DNA from: Burkholderiales bacterium | Lineage (GTDB): Bacteria; Pseudomonadota; Gammaproteobacteria; Burkholderiales; UBA11063 | Length of the DNA stretch: 6,605 nt | NCBI GenBank assembly: GCA_020697025.1 | Contig: JAJFBO010000063.1 | Coordinates: 1 to 6,605, forward strand | Direction of reading: 5' to 3' | In this document: in pieces, positions 1 to 6,028 of the stretch | Numbering within the stretch: position 1 is the first letter of the stretch | Layout of the letters: the number at the start of each line of letters is the position of its first letter | The notes under the pieces: generated by a model | What the model saw: the letters and a program-made list of their open reading frames with translations, nothing else | Database searches by the model: none | What the model was told of the DNA's origin: nothing | Position numbers and translations under genes: made by a program

Positions 1-744
1 AATGCCGATATAATCTAATTTATTAATAATTGTTGCAGCGGCTTGTTCAATATATTGTATAATATCCTTATGAATTTGTGCAGGCGCAATTGTAATGTCC
101 AATATACTGTTAACATGTATATTTTCTACTACCGGATAGCAAGAAATTTCTGTCTGGCTTCTGGCAACCATTATCGATACTTCTTTATTTAATACAACCA
201 TTTTTTCTAAAATGGCGGGTACCTGATTTAAGCTGTTAAATGCCTTCTTCAACTCCTTAAGATTATTTACTTTTATTTGCCCTTTACCATCATAACCTAG
301 GGTATTAGTTTTAAGTATTGCTGGAAACATATCAGATTTAACCAAATTAATATCATTAAGCGTATTGATCGCCTGATACTGGGTAGTTTTGATTTTGCAA
401 GAATTGAAGAAATTTTTTTCTGCTATACGGTTTTGGGTTATACCAATTGCTGTAGAAGAAGGAAATGTCAAGGTTGACTGCTTCAGATATTCCATACTAT
501 TTGCTGGAACATTTTCAAATTCGGTAGTAATTACACTGCTATATTTTGCTAAATTGTCTAGGCCATTAATATCATTATATTCGCTGATAATATGATAGTC
601 AGCAAATAATTTAGCAGGGCAATTTTTGTTTGGCTCTAAAATAGCGGCTTGGTACCCCATTTTTTTGGCGGCAATACAAAACATACGGGCTAACTGACCG
701 CCGCCCATAATTCCCAAGCATCTAGGTGGTATAATTTTGTCCAT
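1..744 (-). CDS. purK: PurK, 5-(carboxyamino)imidazole ribonucleotide synthase (partial, C-terminus beyond the left edge)
   Basis: Cytoplasmic ATP-grasp enzyme of de novo purine synthesis. It carboxylates 5-aminoimidazole ribonucleotide with ATP and bicarbonate to N5-CAIR, the substrate of PurE. Translating the minus strand from ATG at 744-742 gives 248 uninterrupted residues to the window edge; the family is usually about 355-400, so the last third is missing. Family signatures seen: LGIMGGGQLARMF (residues 10-22), the acidic TTEFENVP (73-80), QNRIAEK (104-110), the ATP-grasp glycine loop LGYDGKGQ (149-156), LEKMVVLNKEVSIM (179-192) and ENIHVNSILDITIAPAQ (207-223). The start is chosen because the conserved N-terminal glycine-rich motif begins about nine residues later, as in the family; the ribosome binding site is weak (GACGAAAG on the minus strand). 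It is divergent from the glycan operon and functionally unrelated to it. No purE is visible; it could lie beyond the edge. Confidence 0.95.
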   Translation of the reverse strand, partial: MDKIIPPRCLGIMGGGQLARMFCIAAKKMGYQAAILEPNKNCPAKLFADYHIISEYNDINGLDNLAKYSSVITTEFENVPANSMEYLKQSTLTFPSSTAIGITQNRIAEKNFFNSCKIKTTQYQAINTLNDINLVKSDMFPAILKTNTLGYDGKGQIKVNNLKELKKAFNSLNQVPAILEKMVVLNKEVSIMVARSQTEISCYPVVENIHVNSILDITIAPAQIHKDIIQYIEQAAATIINKLDYIGI

Positions 745-847
745 AATACTTTCGTCAATAATTGTGGGGTTTTACAGATAAAAATATTTAAATTTTATTA
801 ATATAAATATAGGTAATATTTTAACATAAGAATAGAAATAATCTTTG

Positions 848-876
848 ATTATAATTGGAAATATTAGAAACTTAAA
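848..876 (-). promoter_or_regulatory. Candidate sigma-70 promoter for purK
   Basis: On the minus strand there is a perfect -10 box TATAAT (853 down to 848), with a poor -35 match TTTAAG (876 to 871) at 17-base spacing. Transcription would start about 95-100 bases before the purK ATG. The -10 lies inside the palindrome ATTATAAT, so the plus strand carries the same hexamer, without a recognisable -35. In such AT-rich DNA chance matches are common. Confidence 0.3.
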
Positions 877-991
877 CTTTAGACTTAATTTTATGGTGTA
901 GAATTTGTTAACTTTTAAGTTTGCATATTATATGATTTTTACCTACAATAGCTAATGGAACTTAGAAAAGCTTTAGTCTAGTTTATACTTT

Positions 992-1040
992 AATCTTTTA
1001 CGGTTGCCGGTGCCGCCACCACAACAATAAAAAAAAGATT
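992..1040. repeat. Nested imperfect inverted repeat (stem-loop) with a GC-rich apex
   Basis: The outer arms AATCTTTT (992-999) and AAAAGATT (1033-1040) pair over 8 bp. Inside them GTTG (1003-1006) pairs with CAAC (1022-1025), and GGTG (1009-1012) pairs with CACC (1017-1020) around a 4-base loop. Three nested helices in register are less likely by chance than a single one. No T-tract follows on either strand in the position expected of a terminator. The role is unknown; an RNA structure or a protein-binding site are both possible. Confidence 0.45.
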
Positions 1041-1050
1041 TAATTTAACG

Positions 1051-1074
1051 ATTTGCTAGTTTGCAGAAGCAAAT
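1051..1074. repeat. Short inverted repeat, 7-bp arms
   Basis: ATTTGCT (1051-1057) is the reverse complement of AGCAAAT (1068-1074), with a 10-base loop. It lies directly after the nested hairpin at 992-1040. It could be part of a structured RNA or an operator half-site pair; nothing else supports a role. Confidence 0.35.
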
Positions 1075-1158
1075 AAGGTGGGGTATTTGGTTAGTCAGGA
1101 CAGTTTTAATCTAAAAATAAAACAATAGAATTATTACTCGCTCTTTAGGTAAAAATGA

Positions 1159-1187
1159 TTGTAAAATATACCAAAATGTAATATATT
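1159..1187 (+). promoter_or_regulatory. Candidate sigma-70 promoter for the glycosyltransferase-glf-hydrolase operon
   Basis: TTGTAA (1159-1164, 4 of 6 matches to TTGACA), a 17-base spacer, then TATATT (1182-1187, 5 of 6 matches to TATAAT). Transcription would begin near 1194, the first base of the hairpin at 1194-1223, about 60 bases before the chosen ATG at 1254. The spacing is optimal, but the region is AT-rich, so this is a prediction only. Confidence 0.4.
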
Positions 1188-1193
1188 TAATAG

Positions 1194-1227
1194 ATTGGGG
1201 GCTTGCTGGTAGCAGCCCCCAATTTTT
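1194..1227 (+). terminator. Rho-independent terminator-like hairpin immediately before the glycosyltransferase gene
   Basis: ATTGGGGGCT (1194-1203) is perfectly complementary to AGCCCCCAAT (1214-1223). An inner GCT/AGC extension closes a tiny loop, and TTTTT (1223-1227) follows. The GC-rich stem plus T-run is the classical intrinsic terminator form on the plus strand, yet purK points away, so no annotated gene ends here. It could end an unannotated small RNA lying in 900-1190, attenuate the operon, or, if transcription starts near 1194, act as a stabilising 5' hairpin. The structure is clear; its role is uncertain. Confidence 0.55.
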
Positions 1228-1253
1228 CAAAAAAAGAAATGAAAGGTGCCCAG

Positions 1254-2447
1254 ATGGAATTAAATACCAATTTTAAAAATAAAGATGATTCAACGCTTGC
1301 AAGTATATTCACAGATATTAAATTAAATAAGTCTGTATTGATTTGCTTTTCTCATTTGCGATGGGATTTTGTTTATCAAAGGCCGCAGCATCTTATGACT
1401 AGGTTTTCTTCTAAATATAATATATTATATTTAGAAGAACCTATTTATATTGATGAGGAAAAATCTTATTTGGAAGTTAAAAAAGTAAAACTTGATATTT
1501 CTATTATTGTACCTCATATTTCAAAAAATCTAAATAAGCTGCAAGAACATGCAATTTTATTAAATCTGTTAGACGATTATACTATAAAAAATAAAATTTA
1601 TATTAGTGTCAAATGGTATCTAACTCCAATTATGCTTGAATGGTCGCAGTCTATACAATCTGATACTACTATATATGATTGTATGGATGAATTATCTGCT
1701 TTTAAAAATGCTCCGCTTAAATTAAAAGAATTAGAGCAAAAACTAATCCTCACTGCTGATCTGGTATTTACTGGAGGTGCAAGCTTGTACAAAGCTAAGC
1801 GTGTATATCATAAGAGTGTTCATTTATTTCCAAGTAGTGTAGATATTACTCATTTTATTCAGGCAAGAAATGAATTGCCAATTCCAGAAGACCAAAAAAT
1901 AATTGAAAAGCCATGTATAGGTTTTTACGGAGTAATAGATGAACGTTTTGATATAGAGCTTCTAAGAAAATTGGCAACTAGCCGCCTGGACTGGAATTTT
2001 GTTATTATTGGACCTGTAGTTAAAATTGATATAAATGAATTACCAAAGTTATCAAATATACACTATTTAGGTAAAAAGTCATATGATGAATTGCCTAATT
2101 ATTTATCTTGTTGGGATGTAGCTTTTATACCTTTTGCGATTAATGAATCTACAAAATTCATTAGTCCTACAAAAACACCTGAATACCTTGCAGCTGGGTT
2201 ACCCGTTGTATCAACAACAATTACTGATATTATTGCTACTTATCGAGATTCAGAAATAGTCCATATTGCTGATCCGGCGAATTTGCCAGCATTTATAGAT
2301 GCTATTGAACTAGCCTTAAAGGATAGTAAAAATAGAAATAAGGTTTATCAAAAAGCAGATCTTATTTTACAGGATATGAGTTGGGATAAAACATTTAATG
2401 ATATGTATGATTTAATTTTGGGCAAACAGCAAAAGGAGGCTATATAA
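1254..2447 (+). CDS. GT-B fold glycosyltransferase (TuaH-like / GT4-type)
   Basis: Probable cytoplasmic, nucleotide-sugar-dependent glycosyltransferase of 397 residues, with no membrane helix. The ATG at 1254 is chosen because AAAGG lies 7 bases upstream. An in-frame TTG at 1203 would add 17 residues, but translation would start inside the terminator-like hairpin; ATG 1239 has a poor ribosome binding site. N-terminal half: SHLRWDFVYQRPQHL (residues 33-47), typical of TuaH-like transferases, and YDCMDELSAF (141-150). C-terminal donor domain: IGFYGVIDERFD (222-233), then SPTKTPEYLAAGLPVV (304-319), the acidic and glycine-containing loop that binds the nucleotide sugar in GT4-type enzymes; MSWDKTFNDM (375-384) is the usual C-terminal helix. 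Its stop overlaps the glf start by one base (TAATG), indicating translational coupling. Next to glf, a galactofuranosyl transferase is possible, but donor and acceptor cannot be read from the sequence. Confidence 0.88.
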   Translation: MELNTNFKNKDDSTLASIFTDIKLNKSVLICFSHLRWDFVYQRPQHLMTRFSSKYNILYLEEPIYIDEEKSYLEVKKVKLDISIIVPHISKNLNKLQEHAILLNLLDDYTIKNKIYISVKWYLTPIMLEWSQSIQSDTTIYDCMDELSAFKNAPLKLKELEQKLILTADLVFTGGASLYKAKRVYHKSVHLFPSSVDITHFIQARNELPIPEDQKIIEKPCIGFYGVIDERFDIELLRKLATSRLDWNFVIIGPVVKIDINELPKLSNIHYLGKKSYDELPNYLSCWDVAFIPFAINESTKFISPTKTPEYLAAGLPVVSTTITDIIATYRDSEIVHIADPANLPAFIDAIELALKDSKNRNKVYQKADLILQDMSWDKTFNDMYDLILGKQQKEAI

Positions 2448-3628
2448 TGTTGGGTAATAACACATCATATGATTATTTGATAGTTGGTGCTGGATTTGCA
2501 GGGGCAGTGTTAGCTGAAAGACTTGCTGCCGGATTGAATAAAAAAATTTTATTAATTGACCGCAGACCGCACATAGGCGGCAATGCATATGATTGCTTGG
2601 ATGAAGCTGGAATATTAATTCATAAGTACGGGCCACATATTTTTCATACAAATAGCAGGCGTATTGTGGATTATTTATCCAGATTTACCAAATGGAGAAA
2701 GTATGAGCATAAAGTTCTGGCACAGGTTGACAATTTGCTTGTGCCAATGCCTATTAATTTAACTACATTAAATAAAATATATGGTCTAAAAATGAATAGT
2801 GATGAGGCCCAGGTATTTTTAGATTCAAAAGCAGAGCCGGTGGAAAAAGTACTTACATCAGCAGATGTAGTAATTAGTAAAATTGGCACAGATTTATATG
2901 AAAAATTTTTCCGTGGTTATACACGCAAGCAATGGGGAATGGATCCCTCCGAATTAGATAAGACAGTTACTTCCAGAGTACCTACCCGGACAACTGAAGA
3001 TGATCGTTATTTTACTGATGAATTTCAATGCATGCCATTAGATGGTTATACCAAGATGTTTGAAAAAATGCTAGATCATCCTAATATTACCATCATGCTT
3101 GATATTGATTTTAATACTGTAAAAGATAAGATTAAATATAGTAAGCTGGTTTTTACCGGGCCAATTGATGAATATTTTAATTATAAGTATGGAAAATTAC
3201 CTTACCGTTCATTAAAATTTATACATAAAACAGTTAATACAAAAACGTATCAACCAGTAGCCGTGGTTAATTATCCTTCCGAAGATGTAGAATACACGCG
3301 TATTACAGAATATAAGTATTTAACTGGTCAAAGTCATCCTTTAACCAGTTTAACATGGGAATATCCTTCAAGCGTAGGGGATCCTTTTTATCCAATCCCT
3401 AAAGCTGAAAATTATGAGTTATACAAAAAATACGAATTACTTGCAGAAGAGACGCCTGACGTTATTTTTATTGGTCGGCTGGGTAGTTACCGTTATTACA
3501 ATATGGATCAGGTTGTAGGCCAGGCCTTAGCTGCATATAACAGGATTGCTACTGAAAAACACGGTTTAGACTGTCCAATGCCACAACATCAGGAAGATCA
3601 ATATGTTTGTTCAAAAGCCGCTATTTAA
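2447..3628 (+). CDS. glf: UDP-galactopyranose mutase
   Basis: Cytoplasmic FAD enzyme that interconverts UDP-galactopyranose and UDP-galactofuranose, the donor for galactofuranose-containing polysaccharides and glycoconjugates. The 393 residues match full family length (about 370-400). Seen: the FAD-binding GAGFAG (14-19) with the strand-end acid in LLIDRR (D38) and IGGNAYD (43-49); GPHIFHT (62-68) near the flavin; YTRKQWG (158-164) with the active-site tryptophan W163; SRVPTR (176-181), probably including a substrate-phosphate arginine; YTRITEY (283-289) with R285; and the C-terminal GRLGSYRYYNMDQ (343-355), the flavin- and substrate-binding signature. AAGGAGG lies 7 bases before the ATG, inside the end of the upstream glycosyltransferase gene, so the start is well supported. 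All key residues I can check are present, so it should be active. It overlaps both neighbours and probably shares their mRNA. Confidence 0.96.
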   Translation: MLGNNTSYDYLIVGAGFAGAVLAERLAAGLNKKILLIDRRPHIGGNAYDCLDEAGILIHKYGPHIFHTNSRRIVDYLSRFTKWRKYEHKVLAQVDNLLVPMPINLTTLNKIYGLKMNSDEAQVFLDSKAEPVEKVLTSADVVISKIGTDLYEKFFRGYTRKQWGMDPSELDKTVTSRVPTRTTEDDRYFTDEFQCMPLDGYTKMFEKMLDHPNITIMLDIDFNTVKDKIKYSKLVFTGPIDEYFNYKYGKLPYRSLKFIHKTVNTKTYQPVAVVNYPSEDVEYTRITEYKYLTGQSHPLTSLTWEYPSSVGDPFYPIPKAENYELYKKYELLAEETPDVIFIGRLGSYRYYNMDQVVGQALAAYNRIATEKHGLDCPMPQHQEDQYVCSKAAI

Positions 3629-4736
3629 CAGTTTTTTTCATGGTGGTTTTGAATGTTCTACTCATCGTAGAATTGATGGAAAACGGTTAGATGTTATTAA
3701 AGATACTGCTCATGATAAACATGCGCTAGAGGATTATCTAGCTTTAATTTCACATGGGATAAATACTGCTCGCGATGGAATACGTTGGCATTTAATTGAG
3801 ACTTTTCCAGGGTATTATGATTGGTCTAGTTTTTTACCGATGCTAAGGGCTGCAAGAGAAAGTAAAATGCAGGTAATATGGGACATTTGCCACTATGGAT
3901 GGCCTGATGATATTGATATCTGGAAGCCAGAATTTGTTCATCGCTTCACTAATTTTGCGGTTGCTGTTGCAAAATTAATTAAATCTGAAACTGATGAAAT
4001 ACCTTTTTATTCACCAGTCAACGAAATTTCATTCTGGTCCTGGGCTGGCGGCGAGGTGGGATATCTTAATCCACATGTTCAAGGTCGTGGTTTTGAGCTT
4101 AAGCAACAATTAGTATGCGCTACTATTTCAGCAATAGAAGCAATTCGCCAAATTGATTCCAGAGCTAGATTTATACAAGCTGAACCTCTAATTAATATTG
4201 TCAGTCCATCTTTGGAAAAAAAAGCGGAAGCTGCTATGCATAATGAAGCACAATATCAAGTATGGGATATGCTTTCAGGAAATATTTGCCCCGGGTTGGG
4301 CGGACGTAAAGATCTGCTTGATATTATCGGGGTTAATTATTACTCGGATAACCAATGGTATCTATCCGGACCCAAGATTCATTGGACTCACCCTGAGCAT
4401 GAACCATTAGCAAATTTATTAAACAAGGTATTTAGACGGTATAACCATCCTGTATTTATTTCTGAGACAGGTATTGAAGGAGATCTGCGACCACAATGGA
4501 TTCGTTATATTTGTGATGAAGTAAGGAGTGCAAATTTGCAAGGAGTGGCAATAGAAGGGGTTTGTTTATATCCAGTAACTGATTATCCTGGCTGGGATGA
4601 TGAGCGTCACTGTCCTACCGGCCTGCTAGGTATAGCCGATCAATATGGAGAACGCATTCCACATACTCTACTTGCCGAAGAAATTAAACAGCAAAAAAAT
4701 ATGTTTGAATTACATCAAAGCTTTGTCAAATTTTAA
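3603..4736 (+). CDS. Clan GH-A glycoside hydrolase, family 1-like (beta-glucosidase-related)
   Basis: A 377-residue (beta/alpha)8-barrel hydrolase-like protein without a signal peptide, so probably cytoplasmic. FFHGGFECSTHRRIDG (residues 11-26) starts the barrel. VNE (139-141), with E141 after an asparagine, fits the clan GH-A acid/base on strand 4, and ISETG (286-290), with E288, fits the strand-7 nucleophile. DICHYGWPDDI (94-104) corresponds to the GH1 strand-3 region, and IIGVNYYSDNQWY (241-253) to strand 6. GH1 beta-glucosidases usually have about 450 residues, so this is a short, divergent form. Both catalytic carboxylates appear intact. The ATG at 3603 has AGGAAG 6 bases upstream and overlaps the end of glf by 26 bases in another frame, so coupling is likely. 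Its position suggests trimming or remodelling a glycan made with the galactofuranose pathway; the real substrate is unknown. Confidence 0.82.
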   Translation: MFVQKPLFNSFFHGGFECSTHRRIDGKRLDVIKDTAHDKHALEDYLALISHGINTARDGIRWHLIETFPGYYDWSSFLPMLRAARESKMQVIWDICHYGWPDDIDIWKPEFVHRFTNFAVAVAKLIKSETDEIPFYSPVNEISFWSWAGGEVGYLNPHVQGRGFELKQQLVCATISAIEAIRQIDSRARFIQAEPLINIVSPSLEKKAEAAMHNEAQYQVWDMLSGNICPGLGGRKDLLDIIGVNYYSDNQWYLSGPKIHWTHPEHEPLANLLNKVFRRYNHPVFISETGIEGDLRPQWIRYICDEVRSANLQGVAIEGVCLYPVTDYPGWDDERHCPTGLLGIADQYGERIPHTLLAEEIKQQKNMFELHQSFVKF

Positions 4737-4778
4737 ACCTAAATCTTTCCCCATTTTCTTTAGGGCTACTTATTTGGG

Positions 4779-4808
4779 TTGCAGTAACAGGAAATATAGT
4801 GCTATTAT
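4779..4808 (+). promoter_or_regulatory. Candidate extended -10 promoter for the small envelope-gene cluster
   Basis: TTGCAG (4779-4784, 3 of 6 matches), an 18-base spacer, then TATTAT (4803-4808, 5 of 6). The hexamer is preceded by TGC, which gives the extended -10 form TGnTATTAT and makes up for the weak -35. Predicted start near 4815, about 60 bases before the ATG at 4878. This would separate the small-gene cluster from the glycan operon. Confidence 0.35.
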
Positions 4809-4821
4809 ACATACTGCAATG

Positions 4822-4840
4822 AAAAGCAATGCTGCTTTTT
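4822..4840 (+). terminator. Weak terminator-like hairpin after the glycan operon
   Basis: AAAAGCA (4822-4828) pairs with TGCTTTT (4833-4839) around an ATGC loop, followed by one more T. The stem is AT-rich and its T-run is part of the stem, so it would terminate poorly. It lies 86 bases after the hydrolase stop and 37 before the next ATG. If the candidate promoter upstream is real, it would instead sit in the 5' untranslated region of the next gene. Confidence 0.3.
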
Positions 4841-4877
4841 GACTTTAAAATTTAAAATATTGAGAGGAGAACATAAT

Positions 4878-5537
4878 ATGGAAAATTTAAGAGATAATAT
4901 TAATAATAGCCGTATTAATGGCCATGTAGGGACATTAAATATGGAAACACACACAGTTGTATGGGGCGGAATTATAGGGGGCGCATTAGTTAGCATTATG
5001 TGTGCTACAGTGCTTAATTTTTTAGGCCTTGGGTTGGGGCTTGCTGCTTCTAGTTCTGGTAATACAGATCTGTCGCAAGTAGGTATGGGAGCAGTTGCAT
5101 GGTTATTTGTTACCGGTATTCTATCAGCTTTAGTTTGCGGATGGTTAGCTGGCAAATTTTCTCATACTATATGCAAGCTTGAAAAAGCATGTCATGGTTT
5201 AGTATCCTGGAGTCTTGCAATGATATTAACAATTGCAATTACTGCCGCTGGAGCTGGAGCATTATTAGGCGGAGCTGCCAGTGCAATGGGACATAACCCT
5301 TTGGCTACATCTAAAATGACACAAATAGCCAATAATAATATGTCGGCAATGACAGCTTCTGATGCTGCTAGTAATGGCCAAAATCAAGCAGATATGCCAA
5401 AAATGGCTGAAGACGCTGCTGGTAAATTAGGAGCAGGAGCTTTAGTCCTATTTGCCGCACTTATTGTAAGTGCTATAGCAAGTATGATAGCTGCAGCTTG
5501 CAGTGGTATGAAAAAACGCGAACATTATACAGTTTAA
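4878..5537 (+). CDS. Four-helix inner-membrane protein, PhnA-like type, function unknown
   Basis: A 219-residue protein. ATG at 4878 is chosen because GAGAGGAG lies 8 bases upstream; an in-frame TTG at 4839 lies in the weak hairpin and has no ribosome binding site. After a polar N-terminus (1-25), hydrophobic segments lie at about 27-57 (with the glycine-rich LNFLGLGLGLAA at 46-57), 70-92, 108-136 and 184-209, so four membrane helices are likely. VVWGGIIGGALV followed by the LGLGLGLA run resembles proteins often labelled PhnA-like membrane proteins in proteobacteria; I do not infer phosphonate metabolism from that name. Between helices 3 and 4 is a polar loop (about 140-183) rich in Met, Asn, Ala and Gln. 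The C-terminus MKKREHYTV is basic and probably cytoplasmic. The next gene follows after 29 bases, so the two are probably co-transcribed. Function unknown; a stress or envelope role is inferred from the neighbours only. Confidence 0.85.
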   Translation: MENLRDNINNSRINGHVGTLNMETHTVVWGGIIGGALVSIMCATVLNFLGLGLGLAASSSGNTDLSQVGMGAVAWLFVTGILSALVCGWLAGKFSHTICKLEKACHGLVSWSLAMILTIAITAAGAGALLGGAASAMGHNPLATSKMTQIANNNMSAMTASDAASNGQNQADMPKMAEDAAGKLGAGALVLFAALIVSAIASMIAAACSGMKKREHYTV

Positions 5538-5549
5538 TAATTTTAATTT

Positions 5550-5562
5550 TTTTAAGGAGCAC
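5550..5562 (+). repeat. Ribosome-binding leader, copy 1 of a 13-base identical element
   Basis: TTTTAAGGAGCAC occurs here, 4 bases before the lipoprotein ATG, and again at 6200-6212, also 4 bases before its ATG. It contains the Shine-Dalgarno core AAGGAG, with 6 bases between core and ATG. Identity over 13 bases in the same register goes beyond the core itself. Confidence 0.6.
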
Positions 5563-5566
5563 GTTT

Positions 5567-6028
5567 ATGAAAACTTTAGTAAAACTTAGTGTATTAGTTG
5601 CTGCATTAGCTGCATGTAGTAGTGAGAACCTTCCAACACCACAAAAATTAAGTGTTGATGTTAAGGCTTTACCGCCGTATGCAATGATTCAGGCAGTTGC
5701 ACAAGAAGATTTACCAGCACCAAAAAACGCTCAGATAATTGAGCAGCAGACAACTTTTAAGGTTGATGCCAGAGTCTTAGGTGAAAGAAATCAAGTCCTT
5801 ATTAAAAAGGGAGCAATTGTTAGTGGTATGTACACTAATGATGGAGTTACTTGTAAAATTGTTTGGAAATCACTATATACTAATAAAAAAGAATTTGACC
5901 ATAATAGAGGTACATTTACTTTAGGTGAAGTTGCAGAACCAACTTCTTGTAATCCTGTAAAAGGGATTGAAGAGGGCCAGATCTATGTTATTCGTGTAAA
6001 TAGTGCTTTAGTTCCACCAAAAGGTTAA
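5567..6028 (+). CDS. Small lipoprotein, function unknown
   Basis: A 153-residue secreted lipoprotein. MKTLVKLSVLVAALAAC is a short signal peptide with a type II cleavage site: lipobox LAAC at 14-17, C17 the lipidated residue. Serine at +2 would favour outer-membrane sorting by the E. coli Lol rule. ATG 5567 is chosen because AAGGAG lies just upstream and the signal peptide starts there; a longer frame opening at 5498 would put 23 extra residues before it. The mature part (about 30-150) looks like a soluble beta-rich domain, with FKVDARVLGERNQVLIKKG (64-82), two cysteines (C96, C128) that could form a disulfide, and QIYVIRVNSALV (138-149). No family is recognised with certainty. It follows the four-helix protein by 29 bases and is probably in the same transcript. 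Confidence 0.85.
   Translation: MKTLVKLSVLVAALAACSSENLPTPQKLSVDVKALPPYAMIQAVAQEDLPAPKNAQIIEQQTTFKVDARVLGERNQVLIKKGAIVSGMYTNDGVTCKIVWKSLYTNKKEFDHNRGTFTLGEVAEPTSCNPVKGIEEGQIYVIRVNSALVPPKG

Larger units (their letters stand above)
745..1253. other. Non-coding divergent intergenic region with several stem-loops
   Basis: This 509-base interval separates the divergent purK and glycosyltransferase genes. I find no convincing protein-coding gene on either strand; only very short frames without good ribosome binding sites occur. It is strongly AT-rich except for two G+C islands, at about 1001-1020 and 1197-1220, and both lie in inverted repeats. Four inverted repeats follow one another: 992-1040, 1051-1074, 1103-1123 and 1194-1223. 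The last is terminator-like. The interval must hold the promoters for both flanking genes and may hold an unannotated small RNA. Confidence 0.7.

Noticed and set aside
389..595. A 68-codon plus-strand frame
   Set aside because: It lies antisense within the well-supported purK coding region, has no ribosome binding site and resembles no protein I know.
1155..1181. A possible 8-residue leader peptide (MIVKYTKM) ahead of the hairpin at 1194, as in amino-acid attenuators
   Set aside because: It has no run of a regulatory codon and a poor ribosome binding site, and it overlaps the best promoter candidate, so it would not be transcribed from it.
1203..1253. TTG at 1203 as the start of the glycosyltransferase
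   Set aside because: It lies inside the GC-rich hairpin and has no ribosome binding site; ATG 1254 has AAAGG at good spacing and still precedes all conserved motifs.
2412..2889. Two minus-strand frames of 79 and 72 codons over the start of glf
   Set aside because: They are antisense to a strongly conserved enzyme and lack ribosome binding sites.
4198..4410. A 70-codon plus-strand frame within the hydrolase gene
   Set aside because: It is an out-of-frame shadow of the hydrolase, which is intact and has its conserved motifs in its own frame.
4709..4822. An open frame ending in a hydrophobic stretch (LLIWVAVTGNIVLLYILQ), which looked like a small membrane peptide or a remnant of a membrane gene
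   Set aside because: There is no ATG, GTG or TTG start with a ribosome binding site before the hydrophobic part, and the frame opens inside the hydrolase gene. AT-rich DNA readily gives hydrophobic codons.
4805..5155. A 116-codon minus-strand frame over the four-helix protein gene
   Set aside because: It is the antisense shadow of a glycine- and alanine-rich membrane protein gene; the plus-strand gene has a strong ribosome binding site and coherent membrane helices.
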